Below are positions 43,946 through 54,604 of a DNA stretch of 60,000 nt, in pieces (position 1 is the stretch's first letter; every line of letters starts with the position of its first letter). The DNA lies in NCBI GenBank assembly GCA_903813345.2, contig CAIIXF020000005.1:746001-806000 (forward strand). Direction: 5' to 3'. Source of the stretch: Owenia fusiformis (taxonomy: Eukaryota; Annelida; Polychaeta; Sabellida; Oweniidae). The notes beneath the pieces were generated by a model. The model had not been told where the DNA came from. It saw nothing but the letters and a program-made list of their open reading frames with translations, and did no database searches. The position numbers and the translations under genes are program-made.

Positions 43946-46900
43946 GTAAGTTGAATAATAGAAAAGTATGAGGTACAAAACCAATAAGCAAAATGTAAGT
44001 TAAAGGAATATTCCTTGCCAAACCATCTCTCTCCTCATATGGTAGCTATAACCATATATATGCTTGCCATGTTTAGCAAAACACGCAAAAATGTTTTGAT
44101 ATGGTCAAATTTGATCACTTAGAAATGTGATGCTCAATTCCAGTAAGCTGCCATCTTTTAAAATTTCACACAGGAAGTGATGTCATCGACTCTCAACTTT
44201 GCATATAGCATTAGGTGAGGAGCTATTAAGAATTACAAAACAACCTAAATATTCTTTTTCAACTTTGTATCTTATTTAATCCTTCTGAAAATATCTTCTT
44301 TTATTCTAAGTTGACAAGCCCTGAAAACATTTTTGCACAGAAAGTAATGATCACTTGTCTAGAAGTGATTTTGTGCTACTTTCCTATACTGTTATGGGCA
44401 AGGTTATAGAAGTTGTGAGTTGATGACATCACTTCCTGCAAGAAATCTTAAAAGATGGCAGCTCACTGGAAATAAGCACTAGATTTTTAAATGATCAATA
44501 TTGACCATATTAAAACATTTTCCCATGTTTTGCTAAATATGGAAACTATATATATGATTATAGCTACCATATCAAGAGAGAAAGGGTCTGGCAAGGAATG
44601 TTCCTTTAAGCAAAGTTACCATGTACATAAAAACTACAGAGGATGAGTTCTTCATATCAAAACCATTTATTCATGTGCTTTCTTCTTAGCCAAAGTTGTC
44701 TCAAGAGTCAATCTTTGATAAAAGAAGTCATGGGACATATTCATTGGAAGACAAAAACATACTCTGGAATATTGAACTATTTTAAACTCACAGTAACATT
44801 TAGTTATAATGGTATATTTAACATATTAAATAGAAATCCAGGCTTGTTGGGTGTCCATAATTTTCAACTTTAAGGACATCCAAAATATAGCAGCCCTCCT
44901 TCAAATAACTTGATAGCAATTTTATCTGTTTAATAATTTATTTCTAAAAAACATGCAGTATATTCACCATTCCACAACAAGTTATTTTAACTGAACGTCA
45001 ATGTAACAAAATGGATGAACTTCCTGGATACAAGTTTTTGTTTTCTCGATTTAAACTTACATTTTTTTTTTTTACATACTTCATATTTTTTTCTAAAAAT
45101 CAATCGGTTACATTTTTACAAATTGCCATTGTTGACAGGACAACATTGAAACATTTTGATAAATAAAAATTGATATTCAGAAATACACAAAATGTTCAGA
45201 GAAGCTTTATCTTTTTTTTTTGTTGTTGTTGTTTGGTTTGCTTGTTCCCCAGTACCAAGTTGTGGTATCAAGCTCAAATTTAAAAATTACCCTGTCCCAG
45301 ACTTTGTATATAGCTTGAAAAGTATAGTGAGCAGTGATTTCAATCAGTTTTTCATTTGTTTCAAAGTCCAAATTTTCATCTCCATTTAATAGAAAATGTG
45401 TTTTCCTTTGAATTGAGTATGGTTCAAAATCTCGTAAAAAGTCCAAGTCTGATAGTCCTGCAAGAAGAACTTCACGTTCATTAAGTAGCAGTGGACACTT
45501 GATTAAAAAGTGTTCAGTGGTTTGGAATTTTTCACCACATTGACATTTGGGATCTGTTACCGACAGGAAATTATGAGAATAAAAGTGACTGCTCAAAAGT
45601 AGACCAGCTCTTAGTCTATTGAATTTGATTTCTATTTGCCTTGGCATGCACCTAGTCATTTGAGTAGTTGATACAGAGACAAGGCTCATGTACCCTCTCA
45701 CTGACCTTTTAAAGGGTTCCGATTAGCATCCCGTATAAAAACAATATGGCGGCTCTAGGCGAATCAACTGGATCAGTCCATTTTTAAGAAATAAGGGGAG
45801 TTCTGTAAAATCCAGTTTATTGAAATTGTCTTTGAGATAAAGTAATCCGTTTATAATGATTTTGAAAACGTTATCCAAAGAGTGATTGCGTTCAAAGAAT
45901 ACATGTACAACAGCCAATATAAATCCTTGCATTAGAACCGGTTTGTCTTGCTTTGTTTCATTTGTAGGATATTTCATATGCCAAGCTGTGTGCTATTACG
46001 TTATAGGGAAATTTAGATGCCAATTTTTCCTTATTATACACAAATAGATGATCCTGAAACTTCGCCCATAAATGTGGAATTGATTTGTCAAAATAAAAAT
46101 CACCCTTTTATAAATGTGTGACGATCTATAATACTCTTATGCTATATAACAGTTAGAGGTGTTGACACAACGACCTCAAACCTGTGAACCCTTGAGTATT
46201 ATTCCGGGATCGGGCCTTTTATACTAAACGGTGAGCAACACCAGAAACGAGCGTTCGATTTGCTAAACGATATGCGTCACCCTTTAAACCTTGAAATGGG
46301 TTGACCAACTCTAATCGCTGCTGGCAGTTTATTCCAAACCTTCATGGAATTAAAAATAGTGGATTTACCACAAGATGAACTCAAATGATTCGGAATTCTA
46401 TAGTCATGCTGGAATCTGAGGTCTCTGGTATGAGATAAACTTACATTATAAGTCATGTTGCAAATGCACACTAAATAGTTGCTCCCATGGTGATGGGCTG
46501 AATGATTTACATATTTTCATTATATCTCATTTATTAGTGTTTCTACAGATTATTAAACAGAACTAGAATAAACCAATATATACAGTCATTCAGAAAAAGA
46601 TCCCATGATGAAAAACATTCACCGTAAATGACTATAGGTTTAAAAAACAATGAACCTGCAGGGTCATAACTTTCAGTTGTGGTAAATAGATGGCAGTATT
46701 GGTTTTGGTCAGATGAGAATGGCCTAAAATATTAAAATATAAAGAAAACTGGCAAAACTCACTTAATTCTTTGATTTATTAAATAATTCAGATGGATTAA
46801 TGTAAAATTCCAGTAGCACACAACTTAACTAAATGATCGTGTTGACGTGCAGATTGTGACTTACCCTTAAAATTATAATCTCAAAAAGAGTAGATCAAGT

Positions 46901-47753
46901 TTTAAAGATTTTTAACATTGCCCCATTGATGGAGGGAGATTTGGCCTGATCTTTTGCAGAAAACTTAAAATTGTTTCTGCTTCAGATTCAGCCAGCGAGA
47001 CCAACATGTGTGCAAGCCGCGATGAACAGAGGGGAACTTGTCCTGATATTTGATAAACTACTTTGGAGTTATGGTGAGGGTGCAAGCTCCCTAGTAGATA
47101 AACCGTTTGACAAGACTTTCTATGCCACAGATTTGTCATCAGAAATTGCAACGAGGTTCGGGGGAAAAACACCCCAGGCGGCTTATATGGATGATCGTGA
47201 TTCATCAAACCATTTTATTTCTGGTAAGCCTTATTTGTGTTGCCAACACTACTAATGGTAGGATTTTGTAATGAACAAATGCAGGTTATCAGTTGCATGG
47301 TAGCCTTAGTGATAGAGAGACGGACATGATTATGAGTCAGTATAACTAATTTGTATATGGCAAAATCCAATTTTCAAATTTATAGGAAACGTTGACTACA
47401 AATACCCAACTATGCTTGATGCGCTTTCAACCCCTGATGCCTCTGTGAGTTATGATGCCTTGTCGAGTGACCTTGATGCAATCGTGAATGACCCTATCAC
47501 AGCAACCAACTATTACTTCACCGGAAACTATGTCACAAAATACAACCTGGGGACATCAACGAGTACTAGCGCCTTTCTCCTAGGAACGGACATTCCCGAT
47601 AACATTTTTTTTGGTGCCCCAAGGAACATCAACGCAGCTGTGACAAAATGGCCGAATGTGATTCTTTTTCGTTGTCACAAGTATTACGAGTGGAACACAA
47701 ACACTAAAACAATTGTGTCCCAGGGCTTGGTTGCAATTCCTGATGAAATATAA
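43622..47753 (+). CDS. Secreted PAN/Apple protein with hemopexin-like repeats, three exons
   Basis: Exons 43622-43945, 46986-47223 and 47386-47753; phases 0 and 1 agree, giving 309 residues. The start follows a likely 5' untranslated acceptor at 43575. Residues 1-25 look like a signal peptide (MLTTALKYMCYIATVTMVII). Residues about 35-108 form a PAN/Apple-like domain, with TECAIACIQDPDDECWGFNI and RICEVTQ. The remaining 200 residues contain four spaced hemopexin-like blades, seen as VLIFDKLLWSY, AAYMDDRDSSNHFISG, TATNYYFTGNYVTKYN and VILFRCHKYYEWNT. One Cys lies near the start and one near the end, as in the blade-closing disulfide of hemopexin domains. AATAAA is at 47785. The hemopexin assignment is by eye; an unrelated propeller is possible. 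A TTAA MITE sits in intron 1. Confidence 0.75.
44004..44605. mobile_element. TTAA-flanked MITE, second copy
   Basis: TTAA at 44000-44003 and 44606-44609; termini AGGAATATTCCTTGCCA and its near complement. It is the inverted sister of the element at 9130 without the hAT-like insert, and lies in intron 1 of the PAN gene. Confidence 0.82.
45207..45701 (-). pseudogene. Non-LTR retrotransposon fragment, zinc-knuckle C-terminus
   Basis: About 164 residues with FNRLRAGLLLSSHFYSHNFL, then a CQCG...TTEHFLIKCPLL zinc-binding pattern (C-x-C...H...C), typical of the reverse-transcriptase-associated zf-RVT C-terminus of non-LTR elements. No reverse-transcriptase core is present in frame. Lies in intron 1 of the PAN gene, opposite strand. 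Confidence 0.65.
46277..46471 (-). pseudogene. Non-LTR reverse transcriptase C-terminal fragment
   Basis: Encodes LSHTRDLRFQHDYRIPNHLS, then FNSMKVWNKLPAAIR, the WN-LP-IR signature found at the end of many CR1/Jockey-type reverse transcriptases. It is truncated, and may belong to a different element from the fragment at 45207. Confidence 0.6.
46986..47223 (+). CDS. PAN gene exon 2
   Basis: Acceptor CTGCTTCAG, phase 0; ends ATTTCTG|GTAAGC in phase 1. Encodes the first hemopexin-like blade and most of the second. Confidence 0.85.
47386..47753 (+). CDS. PAN gene exon 3
   Basis: Acceptor AATTTATAG, phase 1; runs to TAA at 47751-47753. Contains the end of the second blade and the third and fourth blades (TATNYYFTGNYVTKYN and VILFRCHKYYEWNT). 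Confidence 0.88.
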
Positions 47754-48019
47754 AAGAACAAAATAATTCAGTGTTGCCTGTGTAAATAAAACACCCCTGG
47801 GACCCTTGTATGATGTAGAACATACGCCTCTTGGACCCCTGAGTAATCTGGTACACCCCTGGGACCCCTATGTAATATGGACACAATATTTGGACATATA
47901 TTATTTTTACATTTTCATACATCTAAGATAATATGAATGTTTTACTAATATAATTAACAAAGTTATAAAAGTTTTCTTCTGCAAAATATGAAAGTATAAC
48001 AATTGAGTTGAGTAAAAAA

Positions 48020-49225
48020 CAAAAGCATAACAAGTGATGCGAACCATAGACGACTGCATGACAAGCATGTATTCTCATATTTCAAACAAAAGCATAACGA
48101 GTGATGCGAACCATAGACGACTGCATGACAAGCATGTATTCTCATATTTCAAACAAAAGCATAACGAGTGATGCGAACCATAGACGACTGCATGACAAGC
48201 ATGTATTCTCATATTTCAAACAAAAGCATAACGAGTGATGCAAACCATAGACGACTGCATGACAAGCATGTATTCTCATATTTCAAACAAAAGCATAACG
48301 AGTGATGCGAACCATAGACGACTGCATGACAAGCATGTATTCTCATATTTCAAACAAAAGCATAATGAGTGATGCGAACCATAGACGACTGCATGACAAA
48401 CATGTATTCTCATATTTCAAACAAAAGCATAAAGAGTGATGCAAACCATAGACGACTGCATGACAAGCATGTATTCTCATATTTCAAACAAAAGCATAAA
48501 GAGTGATGCGAACCATAGACGACTGCATGACAAGCATGTATTCTCATATTTCAAATAAAAGCATAACGAGTGATGCGAACCATAGACGACTGAATGACAA
48601 GCATGTATTCTCATATTTCAAACAAAAGCATAATGAGTGATGCGAACCATAGACGACTGCATGACAAACATGTATTCTCATATTTCAAACAAAAGCATAA
48701 AGAGTGATGCAAACCATAGACGACTGCATGACAAACATGTATTCTCATATTTCAAACAAAAGCATAAAGAGTGATGCGAACCATAGATGACTGCATGACA
48801 AACATGTATTCTCATATTTCAAACAAAAGCATAAAGAGTGATGCGAACCATAGACGACTGCATGACAAACATGTATTCTCATATTTCAAACAAAAGCATA
48901 AAGAGTGATGCGAACCATAGACGACTGCATGACAAACATGTATTCTCATATTTCAAACAAAAGCATAACGAGTGATGCGAACCATAGACGACTGCATGAC
49001 AAACATGTATTCTCATATTTCAAACAAAAGCATAAAGAGTGATGCGAACCATAGACGACTGCATGACAAACATGTATTCTCATATTTCAAACAAAAGCAT
49101 AAAGAGTGATGCGAACCATAGACGACTGCATGACAAACATGTATTCTCATATTTCAAACAAAAGCATAAAGAGTGATGCGAACCATAGACGACTGCATGA
49201 CAAACATGTATTCTCATATTTCAAA
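48020..49225. repeat. 67-bp tandem array, about 18 copies
   Basis: Unit AGTGATGCGAACCATAGACG, ACTGCATGACAARCATGTAT, TCTCATATTTCAAACAAAAG and a short joiner. Variants (AACGAG, AATGAG, AAAGAG; CAAGCATG or CAAACATG) are clustered: CAAGCATG types dominate the left, CAAACATG types the right, indicating local expansion. It starts about 270 bp after the PAN gene stop. Short ORFs across it are not genes. Confidence 0.95.
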
Positions 49226-49399
49226 TTGAAATTTAACATTTTTTTTAAGTTATTTCAAAATTGATATGCTAGTTGATCACAGGGTATGAAATCTTTGACA
49301 ATTTTTGCCGCCGACAATCCAAGCAATCTAATGGACAATCATCATTGACATTTTTTATTGAGACTCATTAATTTTTAGATCCTGTTATGCCATTGTCAC

Positions 49400-49795
49400 T
49401 AATGGAACGATTACAACTAGATAACAGCAACACCAAAACATAACAAATCCCATCAAACAGGCATGACTGACATTTCATAAAATGGTCACTAGCCAAATTG
49501 TCATGAGAAAGTGTAATATGCTTCTAAGTAGGCACATATAAAATCTCAACAAAATCACAAACATGTAATGTAAATTGTAAGTTTTTGAAATAGCCGCCTA
49601 TTAATCAAAGTGTCATTAGACATTGTGCCACATGAATAAAACCATTCTATTACTTTTTTAATTGATGGGGAAGTTCGATGGGATAACAATTCAATTTCAA
49701 TGAGTTATTGCCTGGACACATGTACAGCTGGCCGATCAAACAGATGGACAGTATCTCTATATTCCAAATTGAACTTCAAACGGTGGGATAATGTA
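49400..49795. mobile_element. Degraded relative of the 26340-27800 element
   Basis: Shares CAAATCCCATCAAACAG at the left, AAGTGTCATTAGACATTGTG in the middle and GTTCGATGGGATAA to the right, but keeps only one internal unit. Confidence 0.6.
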
Positions 49796-50331
49796 TAAAT
49801 GTAACTTAGTAATAATGTAAATAAAAAGCATGTTATAGGCAAAGTACAAGTCTTTGTTTGGAGAACAATCTACTGGGTTAAATTTTTTTTTATGAAAAAC
49901 AAAGAAATTTTCAAGGTGGCATTGAACATTATAAATGAAATAAACAGATACATGCTGGACTACTTGATGCGCACTGCTACCAATTGAGAGACCTTAAAAT
50001 TAATGGAAGTCACAAATTCATACATTTTTAAGAAATATGTCATGTACTATGAATACTGTATATGTACGTATTGTATTGTAATTATGCAGTGGTTGGTAAA
50101 ATGAATCTTTGCTTTGGTCAATAAAAAAGTTGAAAAAATAGTAAATGAGTTCCTGTATACAAATTGTATTTTAACTCAATTTATGGTCTTTTTCAACTGA
50201 ATATTTTCAATGTATAATATATATAAAAACAGTATCTTTTACTAGAGCATAAAGGATCTAGACTCTGGTCAGGGTATGTGATATATTACAAATTATACTT
50301 AACAAGAGAAAACAGGTACTTTTCTTCAAAC

Positions 50332-51174
50332 ATGTCTTCAAAGTCTGTATATGCAGTAGAAATGAGTCAACTTGGGGATATCCCAAAATTCTGGTTGAAG
50401 AAGACAGTAACAAAGGTGATGGCGACTGATTTCAACAAAAATGGGATATGGGATACAGATGAGAAGCTCATCAAAGCAGGTGAATACATTAATATTGCAA
50501 ATTGTCACCAGCAGGCTACAATACACAAGTACATGTATATGCCACAAATTCTTGGTGGTGACATCAAGGATGAGTTAATTTCACCCAAATTTCAGTTGCA
50601 ACATGTACTTATATATTAATTGATTAGGAAACATAACAAATGATTAAGACTCGTAGATTATGATAAATGTGATATTTTGACATAAATAACAGATTTCTCC
50701 AAAATACTTTTGCATTTTAGGAAACCTTAAAGGAGCTAAAGCTGAAGAATGTTTAATCGCCAACTTCCATATTATTTTCGGACAGCAAACAATATAACAG
50801 AATAGCTTCTCGGGGAGTTCTACTACCGCAATGACCCGGCCAGCCGACCCTATGTGTATGAATATTTTGCGAAATGGTTCAGAGTCCTCGATTTGGATGG
50901 AAATGGTGTCATTGATCTGAAAGAATACAAAGTTTTCTGGGATGCCTATTACCTTGACCCGAATTACATGAAGTGCCAGTTTGAATACATTGATGTGGAT
51001 AAAGATGGCAACATAACATCTCAGGAGTTTGTTGAAGCAGCGCTGGACTATTTTTGCAACACCGAGGAAAATGCTAACATCGAGTGTCCATTGAAAATAT
51101 GTTACAAAGCTTTTCAAGATTTCCAAAATCATTGTAGACAAGAAATAAAAATTTCCATCTGGGGAATCAGATGA
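50332..51174 (+). pseudogene. EF-hand sarcoplasmic calcium-binding-like gene, apparently broken
   Basis: Sarcoplasmic calcium-binding proteins are small invertebrate Ca2+ buffers with four EF-hands, not all functional. Exon 50332-50479 starts MSSKSVYAVEMSQLGDIPKF and contains the loop DFNKNGIWDTDE; it ends AAAGCAG|GTGAAT in phase 1. The next exon starts at 50721 (TGCATTTTAG) with GNLKGAKAEECLIANF, as expected for the family, but meets TAA at 50795-50797. Family sequence resumes in another frame from about 50806 (EFYYRNDPASRPYVYEYFAK, loops DLDGNGVIDLKE and DVDKDGNITSQE) to TGA at 51172. AATAAA is at 51207. One stop plus one shift indicates a young pseudogene or an assembly error. Confidence 0.75.
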
Positions 51175-51212
51175 CTTTGAGGATATGTGCATAAACAAAT
51201 ACCCAAAATAAA

Positions 51213-52099
51213 TTAAACTTTTATATTGCTTTTGAAAAACCTTGAAAAGCTTTGTAACATATTTTCAATGGACACTCGATATATGTGCTGTTATGGGTAT
51301 CTACAGGGTGGGCCAAAAAACTGGAACATTTTTTCCATCCATTGTAACTTTTCTGTTATGCCTGAGTCACATAGGCTACGATCCATCGGCCGGCGCCCGG
51401 CCGATTGAGTGTTTTGTTCAATATTGTATTCAATTTCGAACAAAATACTCGGAGGAAATGTGACCAAGGCATTAGTCATGTATTATCTTCCATACTTCAG
51501 GAAATTGAAAAACAATTCATTGTCAACAGCTCGTGTAAATATAAATGTACTAGCTCAACATCTGATTAATCAACACAAGGGTTTCCTGAACATGTCCTCC
51601 AATCATGTCAGTTTTGAAAAAAAAACTGAGGTCAGTTAAGCTATATTATCCAAGGGAGAAATGTTTTACTTCTTCTGGAGATAACTATATACGGTTTAAA
51701 TGCTGAGACCATTTGAAGGGTACATATTGTATGGTATGAAAGATGCTGTATTTTATAACATGGGTTTGTTACTTGCACAAACTTCAGAAAATTAAGAAAT
51801 TTATCCGACCATTTCTCTGGCAAATTTGCAATAGTTTCCACAAAATAAGGAATGAAAAAATATGTTGTTGTAAAAAAAGATGGCATGCATTCTGTTGCTT
51901 AAGACTAAATATGATATGAAGGATAAACCCAACCCTACCTTCAATACATTTAAGACTGACATCTTTAAATTATTATAGATTATAAAAATGTAATGGAATA
52001 TTATGGTATACGGTAAGTATTCTTATAGCTCAAATCTCAGGAACCAATCGAATGTAATGAAAACCAATCAAATGTAATGAAAACTTTCTAAATAGTTGT
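51213..52099. other. Intergenic stretch, nothing recognised
   Basis: Between the EF-hand gene and the large inverted-repeat element. No exon or clear repeat. Confidence 0.35.
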
Positions 52100-52105
52100 A
52101 CAACT

Positions 52106-54598
52106 CACTGGGGGGTATCGTGATGCAACAACACCGTGTTGTTGCATCAAGATGGCCAGACTTCCGGTGATAGATTTTCGTACGATGTTTTGTTTCCCCA
52201 ATTTAAACCCATTTCTAGGACGAGTTTCTCAATAACCATACACGTGAAGTTAGCGTACGATCTATATTTAAAGAAACTGTCATTAGTATACATGTAGCAT
52301 CATCAAGAAGCAAGAAGTTCATGGTTTTAGTTCCTCACTATTGATGCAACAACACCAAACCGAAGATGCAACAACACTCCTCTAGATTTGAGCAATGATG
52401 CAACAACACCAATTAATAGTATAATTTCAGAAGACCATAAATCTCGAGAGGAACAGATTTTTAAATGCTACTATTGCAACACCGGGCCAGTACCCATTTG
52501 CGTTCTTCTCAGGCATTCAAAATACACGTCCTGCGGGCGAAGATTCTTTATATGTATTTTCAAAAATTTATACTTTTAAATATCATAATGTACTGGAAGT
52601 TGTTTTATAACATAGTTCAATCGCCTTTAACATTGCAAGCTATAGTAACCCAATCTATTATCATAAACCCCTGTTCCATAGTTTGATGACCCTGATACCA
52701 GTTAGTATCATTCAAAATGGTGGGCAAGCATCTTTCGTTCTCGGTAAACACGACGAGCTATTGGAAATCTTGCACGGCGCACATGTAGAAGTATTGTTCT
52801 CTTTGGATTCATTCTCCCCGATTGAGTAAAAAGGTAGGTAATAGGATTTAGGTCCCGAAAAGGTAAATTAATAGGGGTACAGTAATCCCAGATTCCCCCT
52901 GGGCCCTCGGGAAATATCATAATGTGTCCCGGAATAAAACCAATATTGAATCCCTCTCAGTAAATAACCTCTATATAATAGCATTGTATAACTGCAATAT
53001 CATTAAACCTACACTCATCGGAAGTTATGGCGTTTTGAAAACTCAAAATCGCTAAATTTGGTGCCCCATGTTAAGTCAAAGGGAAAAAATATTTTTTTGA
53101 AGTGTAAAATACGACATATATACGACCGAGTACAGCTTAATTTAATGAAAGCCTTTAAATGAAGGGTACCTCAAAAGCAATCTAGCTTCAAAATTTGGAC
53201 ACAAAAATGTCTAGGTCAAAATCTAGGTCAAATTCAAAAGTTTTCCTTATTTTTATGATTCTGACACTACACTTCAATTGTATTCTTCGAAATTGTGTAT
53301 ACATGTAGCCAAGAGTGTACTAATAGTGTTAGCCCTTTGCCGTCAGAAAGTATTTTAACCCACTTTTGAGATATGGTGTCCAAAAAGTAGGTCAAATAAA
53401 AAATTCACCAAATTTAACGTTTGAGTTATGAATGAAGAATAGAATTTTCTCAGGAATCAGAATCTGCAAACCAAATTTCGATCCGACTTCCGGTTCGGAA
53501 ATTATGGCATTTTGAAATTTCGAGGAAAATCGATCTGATGGTATCCTGATAGAAAGTCAAGGTTAGCCAAGAAAATGTCGAAAAATCCATCCATCCTTCC
53601 TATCCTATCCTATCCTACTATTCTATCCTATCGTTCCTTCTTATTCTATCCTATCCTTCCTATCCTATCCCTTTTATCCCTATCCGTTCCTTCCTATCTA
53701 TCCTTCATATCCTTTCCTTCCTATCTATCTATCCTTCCTATCCTTTCCTTCCATTCCTTCATATCCTTTCCTTCCTATCCTTCCTATCCTTCCTATCTTA
53801 TCCTTCCTTGCTATTCTATCCTATCTTTCTTCTCTATTCTCTCCTATCGTTCCATCCTATTCTGTCCTATCCCTCCTTCCTATTTCATCCATCCATCCAT
53901 CTTATTCTGGATGATTCAGCTTAAAAAAGTCTGGAGTCTGAAATTGAACTTGTTCAATTTCCAAAGTCTAGTTATATTAGTTCTTTGTAAACAATTTCCA
54001 TACGATACGGTAAATCAAGGGGATTTAATTTAGAAAATGAATAATCTTTATTTTTCAGATACAATATCAATGAGGTTGGCTCCCGGGGATTCAATACTTA
54101 GCCTATGTATTTAGTTTACCTTGTATATCCTTTTAACTTTGATAACATAAAGACAAATACATTAAGGAACCAAACAAAATATGTTTCATTCATGAACCAC
54201 GCACTCACGCGTTTTATTCATGTCCCGACCAACACCTACGAGATAAACAGAACGTGAAACAGTTTCGCTTGATATTCAATGATACATTATATTGGCGTTT
54301 TTGCATCAGCACATTGGTGTTGTTGCATCATCGATGATAAACAGAGTGGTGTTGTTGCATCAATAGTGAGGAATTAAAACGGCGAATTTCTCGCTTCTTG
54401 ATGATGCTACATGCATACTAATGAGAGTTTTTTTAAATATAGATCATGGGCTAACTGCACGTGTATGATTATTGAGCAACTCGTCCTAGAAATGGGTTTA
54501 AATTGGGAAAACAAAATATCGTACGAAAATCTATCACCGGAAGTCTGGCCATCTTGATGCAACAACACGGTGTTGTTGCATCACGATACCCCCCAGTG
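52106..54598. mobile_element. 2.5-kb fold-back element with inverted repeats of about 260 bp
   Basis: The ends CACTGGGGGGTATCGTGATG and its complement start inverted repeats of about 260-290 bp with roughly 90% identity. ACAACT is duplicated on both sides (52100-52105 and 54599-54604), a 6-bp target-site duplication. The ends carry about nine copies of TGATGCAACAACACC in both orientations, including a palindromic pair at each tip; these look like transposase-binding subterminal repeats. The interior holds a TATCC microsatellite and no recognisable transposase, so the element is non-autonomous. Confidence 0.88.
53580..53905. repeat. Degenerate TATCC/TTCC microsatellite
   Basis: Pentameric CTATC/CTTCC runs for about 320 bp inside the 2.5-kb element. 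The open frame across it is low-complexity and not a gene. Confidence 0.9.
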
Positions 54599-54604
54599 AC
54601 AACT

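Noticed and set aside
48000-49230. CRISPR-like array (regular direct repeats)
   Set aside because: Units are contiguous with no unique spacers, in a eukaryotic genome; it is a minisatellite.
53575-54033. Plus-strand 152-residue Ser/Pro/Leu-rich frame
   Set aside because: Low-complexity translation of the TATCC microsatellite inside the fold-back element.
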